Shown: positions 8,212-17,200 of the stretch, piece after piece
Layout of the letters: each line of letters opens with the position of its first letter
How positions within the stretch are numbered: the first letter of the stretch is position 1
Assembly (NCBI RefSeq): GCF_014647195.1
Contig: NZ_BMOS01000003.1
Location: 81,057 to 128,401 of the forward strand
Length of the DNA: 47,345 nt
From: Oceanobacillus indicireducens
GTDB taxonomy: Bacteria; Bacillota; Bacilli; Bacillales; Amphibacillaceae
Direction of reading: 5' to 3'
Translations under genes and position numbers: made by a program
The notes under the pieces: generated by a model
Told to the model about the DNA's origin: nothing
Databases searched by the model: none
Seen by the model: the letters and a program-made list of their open reading frames with translations, nothing else

Positions 8212-9606
8212 TTACTCTAAACCACCAATGGATAAATATTTTGTTTCCAAATATGGTTCAATTCCTTCAAGTCCGCCTTCTTTTCCGATTCCGCTTTCCT
8301 TTAAACCACCGAACGGAGCGTGTGCAGCAGACGGGGCACCATCATTCCAACCAATGACACCAAAGGTTAGATGTTCATGTAAATACGTACCTGTCCGGTA
8401 ATCATTTGTAAAGAAGTATGCAGCTAAACCGAATGGTGTGTTATTTGCGATATCAATCGCTTCTTCCACCGTATCAAACACAGTAATTGGAAGCACGGGG
8501 CCAAAAGTTTCCTCCTGCATGATATCCATTTCGCCAGTTACTTGTTTAAGAACGGTAGGATAGATGAAGTAATAGCCTTTATCATCATCTTTATCGAATT
8601 CATTCCCTGTAAGTACTTCAGCACCTTTTTGAACGGCATCATCGATTTGACTGACAACTTTTCTAAAGCCGTCCCCATTGATGACCGGGCCGATTTGAGT
8701 ATCTTCTTCCAGTCCGTTTCCAACTTTTAATTTTGCTACTTCCCTTACAAGTCTGTCAGCGAATTCGTCTACAATTTCTTTTGCAACGAGGACTCGGTTT
8801 GCACAAATACAAGTTTGGCCTGCGTTACGGAACTTAGATGCAATAGTTTGTGGAACTGCGATGTCAAGGTCGGCATCTTTCGTGATGATGAGTGGGGCAT
8901 GCCCACCAAGTTCCATCGATACGTGTTTTACCGAATCGGCACTTTGTTTAATTAACTGTTTTCCAACTGGAGTTGAACCGGTAAATGTAATTTTTCTCAC
9001 GAGTGGACTATCTGTGAAAATCTCACCGACCGTTCTCCCTGAACCATTGACATATTGGACCACATCTTCTGGAATTCCTGCTTCATATGCTAGTTCAATC
9101 AGCTTAATCGTTGTAAGTGGAGTTTCACTTGCCGGTTTTACGATAAATGTACAGCCCGCAGCAAGTGCCGGTGCAGCTTTTCTCGTCATCATTGCTGCAG
9201 GGAAGTTCCAAGGTGTAATTGCTGCAACCACTCCTATTGGCTGGCGGGTCACGAGGATACGCTTAGACTCGGTATTCGCTGGAACGGTTCTCCCGTAAAT
9301 CCGTTTTGCTTCTTCTGCAAACCAATCAATATAGCTTGTTGCATATTCAACTTCTCCAAGAGACTCAGAAAGCGGCTTCCCACTCTCAAGAGTCATCACG
9401 CGGGCAATTTCTTCCTTCTGCTCTAATACCTTTTCAGACCATTTCCGCAGCAGACGCGCACGTTCATGGGCATTCACTTTCTTCCACTTATTGAACCCAT
9501 CTGCAACCTTTTCAAGTTTCGCCTGAATATCTTCCTCTGTGTCGACCGTTACCTCTTCTACTAATTCACCTGTAGCTGGATTCAATACTTTTATATTTTC
9601 TGTCAT
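8212..9606 (-). CDS. gabD: NAD(P)-dependent succinate-semialdehyde dehydrogenase
   Basis: A 464-residue member of the aldehyde dehydrogenase superfamily, closest by eye to the GabD/SSADH group. It oxidises succinate semialdehyde to succinate at the end of the GABA shunt. The Rossmann region carries [11 protein letters not shown], the general-base segment is [11 protein letters not shown] and the catalytic Cys lies in GQTCICANR. The C-terminus [26 protein letters not shown] is typical of the group. There is no gabT next to it, so the physiological substrate could be another semialdehyde. The ATG has an AAGGGGATGATG-type ribosome site. It is transcribed away from the Moco operon with a 74-nt gap and may be read through from it. 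Confidence 0.88.
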   Translation of the reverse strand: MTENIKVLNPATGELVEEVTVDTEEDIQAKLEKVADGFNKWKKVNAHERARLLRKWSEKVLEQKEEIARVMTLESGKPLSESLGEVEYATSYIDWFAEEAKRIYGRTVPANTESKRILVTRQPIGVVAAITPWNFPAAMMTRKAAPALAAGCTFIVKPASETPLTTIKLIELAYEAGIPEDVVQYVNGSGRTVGEIFTDSPLVRKITFTGSTPVGKQLIKQSADSVKHVSMELGGHAPLIITKDADLDIAVPQTIASKFRNAGQTCICANRVLVAKEIVDEFADRLVREVAKLKVGNGLEEDTQIGPVINGDGFRKVVSQIDDAVQKGAEVLTGNEFDKDDDKGYYFIYPTVLKQVTGEMDIMQEETFGPVLPITVFDTVEEAIDIANNTPFGLAAYFFTNDYRTGTYLHEHLTFGVIGWNDGAPSAAHAPFGGLKESGIGKEGGLEGIEPYLETKYLSIGGLE

Positions 9607-9680
9607 GTTTCATCATCCCCTTCCATATTAATAGATCCAAAATTGAATTCCCCTTCTACGTACCGATTAAACATATGAAA

Positions 9681-10151
9681 CTACTGCTTCCCACTCTCCT
9701 CTGGTGCGCCAGTTGGATAGACTTGTGTTTCCAACTGGTTACCAATCCATGTCTCCCCATCTTCCCAATGCTCCTTTTTCCAAATCGGGACAATCTGCTT
9801 AATGCGCTCAATAACATATTCATTTGCTTCATAAGCGGCCTTGCGATGAGGGGATGAGACAGCGATACATACAGCAGTCTCCGATATATCCAGACGCCCG
9901 ATTCTATGGGTGACTGCGACTTCTGTTTCTGGCCATTTTCCCTTTACTTCATCTCCTATTTCAGCAAGCTTCTTCTCGGCCATCGCTACGTAAGCATCGT
10001 ATTTAAGATAAATTGTTTTCCTGCCCCGAGTCCATTCCCTCGCAATCCCGAGAAAGGTAGTGATTGCCCCAGCTTCTCTGCGTATCACCTTCTGAATTAC
10101 AGCCTCCGTATCGATTGGCTCTTTTACAATTTCATACATTTTCTCTGTCAC
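9681..10151 (-). CDS. moaE: Molybdopterin synthase catalytic subunit MoaE
   Basis: A 156-residue large subunit of molybdopterin synthase, which inserts two sulfurs carried by MoaD into cyclic pyranopterin monophosphate. Conserved features are GAITTFLGIAREWTRGR, the lysine-rich KYDAYVAMAEKKL, HRIGRLDISETAVCIAVSSPHR and the C-terminal catalytic PIWKKEHWEDG. I choose the GTG at 10151: GGGGGAG lies 7 nt upstream, and the GTG overlaps the moeA stop by 4 nt, a translational-coupling arrangement. The in-frame upstream extension lies inside moeA and does not look like MoaE. No moaD gene is visible in the window, so the sulfur-carrier partner must be encoded elsewhere. Confidence 0.93.
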   Translation of the reverse strand: MTEKMYEIVKEPIDTEAVIQKVIRREAGAITTFLGIAREWTRGRKTIYLKYDAYVAMAEKKLAEIGDEVKGKWPETEVAVTHRIGRLDISETAVCIAVSSPHRKAAYEANEYVIERIKQIVPIWKKEHWEDGETWIGNQLETQVYPTGAPEESGKQ

Positions 10152-11425
10152 ACAAGTTCTCCCCCTTTCAACCAATCTCCCCATGTAACTCCAGACTGCT
10201 CCTCCAGGGAAATCACTGTTTTCTGTTCACCTTTTTCATAGCCTTCTTTATTTCCAGGGAGCACAATAAGTATATTTGCTTCAGCTAAGGAAGTAACGAT
10301 ATTCGGTTTATCAAGGCCAACAGGAACTGCAATTACTTTCCCATTTTCATATACGAGCTTCCCCCGGACGAATCGATGAAATGGATTAGCGTTCGGAAAG
10401 TCGGCACCAAGCTCTGCCCTTAGCCTTTTCAAATAGGGCTTCTCCATATGCAAAAAGCGCCGGATTACAGGCCTTGCGTACATTTCAAAGCCGACATAAC
10501 AGGAGGATGGATTGCCTGATAAACCGAAAAATAGTTTGCCATCAACCTCTGCTACCGTTGTAACAGAGCCGGGACGCATTTTAATTTTATTAAACAATAC
10601 ATTCGCATTTAATCTCTTTAAAATATCCGGGATATAATCATAATCGCCGACAGATACACCGCCCGTTGTAAGCAATATATCTATCTTTTCCAGCGCAGCA
10701 ACAACTTGGTCATAGCAAACTTCGAGCTCATCCGCAAACTGGCCGAGGGAAACGGGGATGCCACCAGCCCGCTCAATTTGCCCGATTAACATGTAAGAAT
10801 TACTGTCCCTTATTTTGCCTGGTTCTAGTGCTGCATTCACTGATAGAAGCTCACTACCAGTAGAAATGATTCCTACTATCGGTTGCTTAACGACAGGAAC
10901 TTCGCTGTAACCAAAGGTCGCGAGCAGCGCCATAATTCCTGGATTTATGTATGTCCCCTTTTGAACAAGCACTTCGCCTTTTTTCGTATCTTCACCTGTT
11001 TTTGTAATATTTTCAAACGATGTTAGTTTTCTAGTAAACTCGATAAATGTCTTTCCATCCTGCCTCTTTTCCTCTACATGCTCCAGCATAATAACCGCAT
11101 CGCATTCGGCTGGAATCTCTGCTCCTGTCATAATACGGACGGCTTCATTTTCCCGGACAGTCCCTTCGAATATACTACCAGCACCTATTTCACCAACCAC
11201 TTCCAGTTTACTAAGACCATTTCCAGTATCGTTTGCCCGAACAGCAAATCCGTCATATCGAGTTCGATCAAAGGGAGGGACAGCATGATCACTTATCAAA
11301 TCTTCCGCGAGAAAAAAACCGTGGCTCTCTTCAAGAGGAATTGACGTCTTCTCCCCTTTTACCGCGTGTTGCATGACCCTTCGAATTGCATCGTCCACCT
11401 CAATAGGTGTACGTATTTCTACCAT
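10148..11425 (-). CDS. moeA: Molybdopterin molybdenumtransferase MoeA
   Basis: A 425-residue enzyme that inserts molybdate into adenylylated molybdopterin to form the active Mo cofactor. The N-terminal MoeA domain has PFDRTRYDGFAVRAND (about residue 50) and MTGAEIPAECDAVIMLE. The MoCF-binding domain carries GIISTGSELL and LLTTGGVSVGDYD, then GLSGNPSSCYVGFEMYARP. The C-terminal domain IV ends at about 425, the usual length. The gene starts 11 nt after moeB and overlaps moaE by 4 nt, so the operon is tightly packed and cotranscription is very likely. Confidence 0.95.
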   Translation of the reverse strand: MVEIRTPIEVDDAIRRVMQHAVKGEKTSIPLEESHGFFLAEDLISDHAVPPFDRTRYDGFAVRANDTGNGLSKLEVVGEIGAGSIFEGTVRENEAVRIMTGAEIPAECDAVIMLEHVEEKRQDGKTFIEFTRKLTSFENITKTGEDTKKGEVLVQKGTYINPGIMALLATFGYSEVPVVKQPIVGIISTGSELLSVNAALEPGKIRDSNSYMLIGQIERAGGIPVSLGQFADELEVCYDQVVAALEKIDILLTTGGVSVGDYDYIPDILKRLNANVLFNKIKMRPGSVTTVAEVDGKLFFGLSGNPSSCYVGFEMYARPVIRRFLHMEKPYLKRLRAELGADFPNANPFHRFVRGKLVYENGKVIAVPVGLDKPNIVTSLAEANILIVLPGNKEGYEKGEQKTVISLEEQSGVTWGDWLKGGELV

Positions 11426-11436
11426 TAAATAACCTC

Positions 11437-12447
11437 CTAACCGACAAGCTGGTAATAAATTTTCCTAGCCTGTTCAACTGAATCGGTCCCATGAATGAAA
11501 GTCCGACCATCTTTAAAAATAACAATCCGTAAATCATCATATTGAAGGGATAGTAAAAAGTCATTCACATTAACTTGACCAAGCCTTCCCAGCTTCCTTG
11601 CAAGATCTGGTAAAATAACTTCACGCTTCGCCCTAATTTGTACAGTATTTCTGCCGCAGAGGACTTCTGTTTTTGTTCTTTCATCATAACTTAACGCTGG
11701 ATACGCCGGAGTTGTACCACATGTTGGACAATCTGCTTTTTTTGCTCGGTCAACCTTAATCGTCTGATATTGATTGGACCAGAGATCAAACATGACAAGT
11801 TCGGTTCTTAAAGCCTCTTCATCTTCTACGAGCAGTTTTAATGCTTCTGCAGATTGGTGGGCAACAACCATTTGTACTGCCGGAGCAATGATTCCAACTG
11901 AATCGCATGTCGCGCCAGTCATCGTCGTTGTATCTAAAATGCAAGCTAAGCATGGTGTTTCACCAGGTAAAATCGTATAGCTCATCCCTGTACTACCGAC
12001 GACAGAACCGAATATCCATGGGAGCTTGTATTTATGAATCAGGTCATTCATAATGAAGCGAATGTCGAAGTTATCAGTCGCATCAATTACAAGATCCGCT
12101 CCCTCAAGCAGTGGTGCAAAGTCCTCTCCAGTAACATCAAGAATATGTTCTGCAATTTCCACCTCCGGATTAATCGCTTTCAACCTTTCTTTTGCTGCCA
12201 CCACTTTAGGTATTTGATTTTTCGCATCCTTTTCCGTGAATAATTGCTGACGCTGGAGGTTACTAAGTTCCACATAGTCGCGATCAATGATTGTCAGTTT
12301 ACCAATTCCAGACCGGACGAGATTCGCGGCATTAGCTGTTCCTAGGGCCCCGCAGCCAACAATGAGAACATGTTTTTGATTGATTTTTTCCTGACCGGAT
12401 TCTCCAATCGGTTTAAATAAAGCTTGTCGCGAATATCGTTCATTCAT
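11437..12447 (-). CDS. moeB: MoeB/ThiF family adenylyltransferase
   Basis: A 336-residue E1-like enzyme that adenylates the C-terminus of a small sulfur-carrier protein (MoaD or ThiS). Visible features are the N-terminal RYSRQ, the nucleotide-binding GCGALGTANAANL, DRDYVELSNLQRQ, and the zinc pairs CLAC and CPTC. Unlike the short E. coli MoeB there is a C-terminal extension of about 80 residues after the second zinc pair, a feature I associate with Bacillus relatives. I start at the ATG at 12447, 9 nt after AAAGGA. Its place between moaA and moeA favours the Moco role over thiamin, but dual use is possible. Confidence 0.9.
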   Translation of the reverse strand: MNERYSRQALFKPIGESGQEKINQKHVLIVGCGALGTANAANLVRSGIGKLTIIDRDYVELSNLQRQQLFTEKDAKNQIPKVVAAKERLKAINPEVEIAEHILDVTGEDFAPLLEGADLVIDATDNFDIRFIMNDLIHKYKLPWIFGSVVGSTGMSYTILPGETPCLACILDTTTMTGATCDSVGIIAPAVQMVVAHQSAEALKLLVEDEEALRTELVMFDLWSNQYQTIKVDRAKKADCPTCGTTPAYPALSYDERTKTEVLCGRNTVQIRAKREVILPDLARKLGRLGQVNVNDFLLSLQYDDLRIVIFKDGRTFIHGTDSVEQARKIYYQLVG

Positions 12448-12480
12448 CACTTCATTTCCTTTCTTTTCTCGCAATCCATT

Positions 12481-13491
12481 TTAACCACCGATATAAGACA
12501 TTTCGATTTTTTTCTTATTTTTCGCTGTTTGTTCTGTGCGTTCATCTGAATACCGGTCTGTTCGCTTGCCCCAAATTGAAGCTATTGTTTCTTTAATTTT
12601 TCCGTCATCTGTTTCCGAGCGGACAAGATCCTTTAAGTCATACCCACTGGAAGCAAAGAGACAGGTATAAAGTTTCCCATCTGCCGCAATGCGGGCGCGG
12701 GTACAAGTCGAACAGAATGATTCAGACACAGATGTAATGAAACCGACTTCTGTATCTGTTCCTTTATAGCGGTAACGTTTCGCCACTTCGCCAAGGTAAT
12801 CCGGGTCAACCGGCTCGACGTCAAAATGCTTCGTAATGTTGTCAAGGATTTCTTTTTTCGTTACGACTTTACTGAAGTCCCACCCATTCGTCGTGCCAAC
12901 ATCCATGAATTCAATAAATCGTAACGTAACTCCTTTTTCTTTAAAAAATTTCGACATCGGGATAATTTCCTGTTCATTCATGCCTTTCTTAACGACCATA
13001 TTAACTTTCACATGCAAGCCGACTTTCAGCGCTTCATCGATTCCTTTAAGCACTCGTTCAGTACTTACTCCACTATCATTGATCGCTTGAAACGTTTCAT
13101 TATCGAGGGCATCCAAGCTTACATTAATCCGTTTCAGACCTGCATTTTTAATCGTTTCCGCCTTAACCGGAAGCAGGGAGGCATTCGTCGTTAAGGCAAT
13201 ATCTTCAAGGCCATCAATTCCGTTTAGTTGTTCAATCAGTTGTGGGAGATCCCTTCTTAATAGCGGCTCACCGCCGGTTAATCTAATTTTATTCACGCCA
13301 AGCTCAACGAAAGCAGTCGCAAGTCTTGTGATTTCATCATTACTTAGTAATTGCTCCTTTGGTAAAAAAGCATAATCCGGACCAAATATCTCCCGTGGCA
13401 TACAGTATGTGCACCGGAAATTGCAGCGGTCTGTAACAGAAATGCGTAAATCCTGAAGTGGTCTCCCGAATTTATCGGTAATATTCACCAT
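12481..13491 (-). CDS. moaA: GTP 3',8-cyclase MoaA
   Basis: A 336-residue radical-SAM enzyme for the first step of Moco synthesis, in which GTP is rearranged to 3',8-cyclo-GTP, later converted by MoaC to cPMP. The N-terminal [4Fe-4S] cluster motif is CNFRCTYC; the SAM site has [13 protein letters not shown]. The C-terminal second cluster is in [19 protein letters not shown], and the protein ends with the required GG dipeptide. AAGGGAGAG precedes the ATG. It is the first gene of moaA-moeB-moeA-moaE; moaC, moaB and moaD are absent here. Upstream is a 537-bp region with an inverted-repeat element. Confidence 0.96.
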   Translation of the reverse strand: MVNITDKFGRPLQDLRISVTDRCNFRCTYCMPREIFGPDYAFLPKEQLLSNDEITRLATAFVELGVNKIRLTGGEPLLRRDLPQLIEQLNGIDGLEDIALTTNASLLPVKAETIKNAGLKRINVSLDALDNETFQAINDSGVSTERVLKGIDEALKVGLHVKVNMVVKKGMNEQEIIPMSKFFKEKGVTLRFIEFMDVGTTNGWDFSKVVTKKEILDNITKHFDVEPVDPDYLGEVAKRYRYKGTDTEVGFITSVSESFCSTCTRARIAADGKLYTCLFASSGYDLKDLVRSETDDGKIKETIASIWGKRTDRYSDERTEQTAKNKKKIEMSYIGG

Positions 13492-13637
13492 AGACGCTCT
13501 CTCCCTTCCAATTATTATTCCTCAAGTTGCCGTTCTTTTCACTCTTATCCTTCATTATAAGCCTTTTGCTAGATAATATCGAATAGTTTGTATGATTAAT
13601 AGTGATACATGTTATTTTTTTATTGAGTTGCTTATTA

Positions 13638-13756
13638 CTTTCATTCAGCTTAAGTGGGTGCAACTTACCTTTGGAGGTCTGCAGTCCATCGGGCAACTGA
13701 ACGGCGATTAGAGGTCTAGCCAAGAGAACGTGCTAAACATTTCCGCTGAATGAAAG
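13638..13756. repeat. 119-bp element with 12-bp perfect inverted ends, upstream of moaA
   Basis: CTTTCATTCAGC (13638-13649) and its exact inverse GCTGAATGAAAG (13745-13756) bracket a relatively GC-rich segment in an AT-rich intergenic region. The interior holds two related AGGTCT blocks (GGAGGTCTGCAG and AGAGGTCTAGCC) and two GCAACT blocks, suggesting a structured RNA or a small repeat element. No target duplication is obvious. The end sequence shares CATTCAG with the first hairpin of the 150-bp repeat family at 40.8 and 42.3 kb. Confidence 0.55.
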
Positions 13757-13776
13757 CTGCTGTTTCGTAGAGAAGT

Positions 13777-13816
13777 AAAAAAACGGGTTTTCAAGGAGAC
13801 TTCCTTGATTAACCCG
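13777..13816 (-). terminator. Orphan intrinsic terminator facing moaA
   Basis: On the minus strand a CGGGTT/AACCCG outer stem and a TCAAGGA/TCCTTGA inner stem are followed by TTTTTTT. No minus-strand gene lies immediately upstream, since the neighbouring symporter runs the other way. It is therefore either a leader attenuator ahead of moaA or a stray member of the GGGTTAAT-type hairpins also seen at 18734 and 40798. Confidence 0.6.
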
Positions 13817-14028
13817 CTTAAATTTTTACATTCAATACATACTTCTTCTAAAATCTTTTTTCTCGTACTGATTTAGTTCCCGTTCTTTTTCCAAGTATTA
13901 AATTGGATAGCATTTGAATGGCTGGTGGTGCCTCAGGGTTAATATTTCTGTTCTAACTATGTTTTAAAAGCATAAACTATAGGGAATATAATTGTAACCC
14001 ATACCAATAGAAGATGAGGAGGCGGATG

Positions 14029-15246
14029 ATGAGTCTGACGAAAAAGATTTTAATCGCCCTCGTTCTTGGTGTCATTGCAGGTATTATTTTAACGTTTATT
14101 CCTGAAAGCGCTTTCTCACTACTTGATATGTATTTATTAACCCCGGTTGGTCAAGTGTTCATCAACTTGATTATGATGCTCGTTGTTCCCATTGTCTTTG
14201 TCTCGATTGTGCTCGGTACCGCTGGTCTAGGTGAGCCGGCTAAGCTAGGTAGGATTGGAATTCAGGCGATTAGCTTTTTCCTTATTACGACTGCAATTGC
14301 TATATGTATTAGCCTTGCGCTTGCCTTTATGATCAAGCCAGGGACGGAAGGTGTCTTTGATGTAGATGCCGCAGATTACGAAGCGGCTGAAGCCCCGCCA
14401 GTTGTTGAAACAATCGTTAATATTATTCCTACGAATCCAGTGTCTGCCATGTCTTCTGGTGATATGTTGCAAATCATCGCATTTGCCATCTTCATCGGTA
14501 TCGCACTTGCCTTTCTACAAGATAAAACACAAGGTATCCAACGTTTGTTCACGCAAGCCAACGACATTCTTATGTTTCTTGTTAACCTAGTTATGAAAGC
14601 AGCCCCATATGGTGCATTTGCGCTTATTACCTCGGCGATTGGCGGAGCAGGACTTGATGCAATCGGCTCAATGGGAGCATATATGGGAACTGTTATCCTT
14701 GGGTTATTTGTCCATGCTGCTGTTGTTTATAGTCTCGCCATCTGGCTGCTTGGAAAAGCAAATCCTTGGACATTTTATAAAGTATTTTTCCCGGCGATGT
14801 CAGTTGCTTTCAGTACGTCAAGTTCCAATGCAGCCTTACCAATTTCAATGAAGTCAGCTCAGGAAAACCTTGGAGTGAGCAAGAGTATAAGCAGCTTTGT
14901 TCAACCCCTTGGCGCCACAATCAATATGGATGGAACAGCCATTATGCAAGCAACAGCTGCTGTGTTTATCGCTCAAGTGTATGCGATTGATCTTGGATTC
15001 TCGGAAATCATTATGATTATTCTTACAGCAACACTGGCTAGTATTGGAACGGCTGGTGTACCAGGTGTCGGACTAATCATGCTTGCAATGGTCCTTTCGC
15101 AAATTGGGCTCCCGGTTGAAGGGATTGCTCTAATAATTGGAATCGACCGGCTACTTGATATGCTACGGACAGCAGTTAACATTACAGGTGACGCGGCATG
15201 TGCCTACATTATTTCCGAGAATGAAAAACGTAAAAAAACTGGATAA
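14029..15246 (+). CDS. Dicarboxylate/amino acid:cation symporter (DAACS, GltP/GltT-like)
   Basis: A 405-residue Na+/H+-coupled carrier for acidic amino acids or C4-dicarboxylates, with eight transmembrane helices and two re-entrant hairpins expected. Family motifs are the serine-rich hairpin FSTSSSNAALPISM (about residue 264), the helix-7 motif INMDGTAIMQ (about 303) and the second hairpin GTAGVPGVG, followed by DRLLDMLRTAVNITGD. I start at the ATG at 14029, 6 nt after GAGGAGG; two earlier in-frame ATGs overlap or crowd that site. The substrate (glutamate, aspartate or dicarboxylate) cannot be settled by eye. A palindromic repeat that can act as terminator follows. Confidence 0.93.
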   Translation: MSLTKKILIALVLGVIAGIILTFIPESAFSLLDMYLLTPVGQVFINLIMMLVVPIVFVSIVLGTAGLGEPAKLGRIGIQAISFFLITTAIAICISLALAFMIKPGTEGVFDVDAADYEAAEAPPVVETIVNIIPTNPVSAMSSGDMLQIIAFAIFIGIALAFLQDKTQGIQRLFTQANDILMFLVNLVMKAAPYGAFALITSAIGGAGLDAIGSMGAYMGTVILGLFVHAAVVYSLAIWLLGKANPWTFYKVFFPAMSVAFSTSSSNAALPISMKSAQENLGVSKSISSFVQPLGATINMDGTAIMQATAAVFIAQVYAIDLGFSEIIMIILTATLASIGTAGVPGVGLIMLAMVLSQIGLPVEGIALIIGIDRLLDMLRTAVNITGDAACAYIISENEKRKKTG

Positions 15247-15258
15247 GAGAGGAATCTT

Positions 15259-15309
15259 CTGGGACACGGGGTCAGAGCCCTTGTCCCAGATAAATCCTCT
15301 GACTCCGTG
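15259..15309. repeat. GGGACA/GTCAGAG palindromic repeat, copy 1 (bidirectional terminator-like)
   Basis: CTGGGACA (15259-15266) pairs with TGTCCCAG (15282-15289). Alternatively CACGGGGTCAGAG (15265-15277) pairs with CTCTGACTCCGTG (15297-15309). It sits between the convergent symporter and SEC-C genes. Confidence 0.8.
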
Positions 15310-15312
15310 TTG

Positions 15313-16353
15313 TTAAATGATTTCATTTATTTCTTCTTGTATTTTGGTTAGTTCTTTTACGATGACAGGCATCATTTTATTTATATTATTTGTGACGGTT
15401 GAAACAGCAACTTCATAATTTCTTGCAAGTTCTGTTTTTGACATATCTTCTTCATAATTAGCGTTATAAACAATGAATTCAATCGCTGCAGCAAATCCTT
15501 CAGGTTTTCTGATTGTCGGACGTACCGCTTCCGTATATAATTTCCATATTACAATCGCCATATCGAAAAAATGATCGGAAACTGCCCCTTTCATTTTCAT
15601 CTGCTCTGTCACAATTTCAATAACTTCTCCGTATAGCGGATCTGCCCACTCGATAGCAAAATTATCATCCAAGTGTTCGTTCACTCTTGATTTCACTAAA
15701 ATTTCCGGATAGTTTTCAATGAATTCTTCGTCCGTAAGCTGATAGATTGGATGATTGTCGTTGCACAACATTTCCGAATTCACAACTGGAGTCAGAATAA
15801 GCATATAGTCATAAGATTGGATGGAAGGAACTAATATTCCTATAAATACTTCTTCCATCTCCAGGTCTTGCTCTTTATTCAGCAACGTATATGTTTCCTT
15901 GCTTCTCCGGTCTTTAAACGTGACAGAGGTGTCTGTAATATCAATAATTTCATAGATGGATGGAACAGCTTCCTTCCAACTTTCAAATGTTTTTCTAACA
16001 TTTTCATACTTTATTGCATACCTCTCTCTTCGGTAAAATTCATCAAATAGGGATTGTCCCTTGCGATAAGATTGATAAAAAATCGCCCATTCTAAAAGAC
16101 CGTACTTCAAAATCTCTATTACTTCTTGATCATCTATATTATATTTGCGGGCTTCCGAAGCAGACATTTCCGACAATTCCTCTTCATATTCGTACCAGGC
16201 AAAGCTTAGAAGATCTGATTCTAATCGTTCCAATTCAAATTCATAACGACTAGTATCCATTTGAATGACCTTGGATTTGGGCGCCCCGTGACAAATTTTA
16301 TATTTTTTCCCACTTCCACACGGACAAAAATCATTTCTATGTACACTTACCAT
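15313..16353 (-). CDS. SEC-C motif protein with C-terminal HTH-like segment
   Basis: A 346-residue soluble protein. Residues 7-22 form a SEC-C zinc motif, FCPCGSGKKYKICHG, here at the N-terminus rather than at the C-terminus as in SecA. The middle, about residues 30-280, is acidic and tyrosine-rich, and I cannot assign it to a family. Near the C-terminus, SKTELARNYEVAVSTVTNNI resembles a helix-turn-helix, so nucleic-acid binding is possible. The start at 16353 has GAGGGG 8 nt upstream. The gene is single, convergent with the symporter gene. The function is unknown; a zinc-dependent regulator or ribosome-associated factor would be guesses. Confidence 0.75.
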   Translation of the reverse strand: MVSVHRNDFCPCGSGKKYKICHGAPKSKVIQMDTSRYEFELERLESDLLSFAWYEYEEELSEMSASEARKYNIDDQEVIEILKYGLLEWAIFYQSYRKGQSLFDEFYRRERYAIKYENVRKTFESWKEAVPSIYEIIDITDTSVTFKDRRSKETYTLLNKEQDLEMEEVFIGILVPSIQSYDYMLILTPVVNSEMLCNDNHPIYQLTDEEFIENYPEILVKSRVNEHLDDNFAIEWADPLYGEVIEIVTEQMKMKGAVSDHFFDMAIVIWKLYTEAVRPTIRKPEGFAAAIEFIVYNANYEEDMSKTELARNYEVAVSTVTNNINKMMPVIVKELTKIQEEINEII

Positions 16354-16488
16354 GAACATCACCCCTCGTATTATATATTTCAAGAACATAAATTTGCTCT
16401 TTGATAACTAATTATTTGCGTTACCTTTAAGGAAAATCTCCAAATTTACAATTTGCTCCGAGCCATAGCTACAGCTCCTTGCCATTGA

Positions 16489-16617
16489 CTATAACGCCCG
16501 ATACTTAGTGGGCGGTGGTTCAAAGTTCTTCCCACGTTGGGATTTCACAAATTCACCATTAATGTAATGTGAGCAGTCAATCGGCTTTACTTTTGCATTA
16601 TCCTTTGTTAGTTGCAT
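16489..16617 (-). pseudogene. N-terminal remnant of an aldehyde dehydrogenase
   Basis: A 42-codon reading frame with an excellent ribosome site, GGAGGAG 6 nt before the ATG at 16617. Its residues 17-33, HYINGEFVKSQRGKNFE, match the typical N-terminus of aldehyde dehydrogenases (HYINGEFV...SGKxFE followed by VNPAT). The homology stops after NFE and the frame ends nine codons later, so only the first ~10% of the enzyme survives. The original start signals are intact, so a short peptide might still be made. Together with the alcohol dehydrogenase scrap 350 bp upstream it points to a decayed ADH-ALDH locus. Confidence 0.65.
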
Positions 16618-17200
16618 GTTTAACTCCTCCATCTGTTTGTTGAGACCGGATATATTCATCCGTAAAAACAAATTGCCATTTCGGTTTATTTACTTAACAT
16701 TTTAACCTATCTTTTAATCACATTATAGGGGTTGTTTATGAAAACGAAAAGCAACTAGTTCCTTTATGTGTGGAAGGAAACAAATGTGAAGAGATTTCGA
16801 ACAAATTAGGAAGCAGAATAGAGGTAGTAGTTTGGATGACCTTTTCAGGGGTAAAGGTAGTCCAAATGCTGCCAATTGGGAGGTGAGAGGACATATAAAC
16901 GCCCCTTCATAGACATGATTTAATGAAAGAATGGGACAAGTGTGACACCTTTTCCCTTTCTTTTATTAAAACTTCACAATTATTCTGGAGTAGACTCCTG
17001 AGGCTAGTAAATCAAAGCCTTCGTTGATTTCTTCTAGCGTGATCGTTTTTGCATGTAGTTCTACCTCAGGAAATCATTCATTTTTCACTATCATTTATAA
17101 GCAAGTATTTCGATAATTCGTTAAGTAAAAGTACATTGTATCCAATATCCAAAGTCAACTGAAAAAAGGAAGTTATTTAGGTTAAATTTCCCCCTCATTA
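16618..17200. other. Gene-poor region with decayed coding sequence
   Basis: Between the ALDH remnant and the SLC13 gene lie about 580 bp without an intact gene. It contains the ADH C-terminal scrap at 16966-17073. On the plus strand, about 16699-16884, there is an unusually protein-like open stretch without an ATG start; I could not name it. No repeat or RNA gene is evident. Confidence 0.4.
16966..17073 (-). pseudogene. C-terminal remnant of a zinc-type alcohol dehydrogenase
   Basis: About 35 codons ending at TAA (16966-16968) read FPEVELHAKTITLEEINEGF, then DLLASGVYSRIIVKF. This pattern, ITLEEINEGFDLL followed by a short basic end in VIKF style, is typical of the last 30 residues of medium-chain zinc alcohol dehydrogenases. 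An in-frame stop lies immediately upstream and no other part of the enzyme is present. It lies on the same strand as, and upstream of, the ALDH remnant. Confidence 0.6.

Noticed and set aside
8861-9298. 145-codon plus-strand frame inside gabD
   Set aside because: It is antisense to a highly conserved ALDH core; a shadow.
16699-16884. Plus-strand open stretch including VPLCVEGNKCEEISNKLGSR that looks protein-like
   Set aside because: It has no ATG/GTG/TTG start with a ribosome site, is only about 60 codons, and I recognise no family. It may be another remnant but cannot be supported as a gene.
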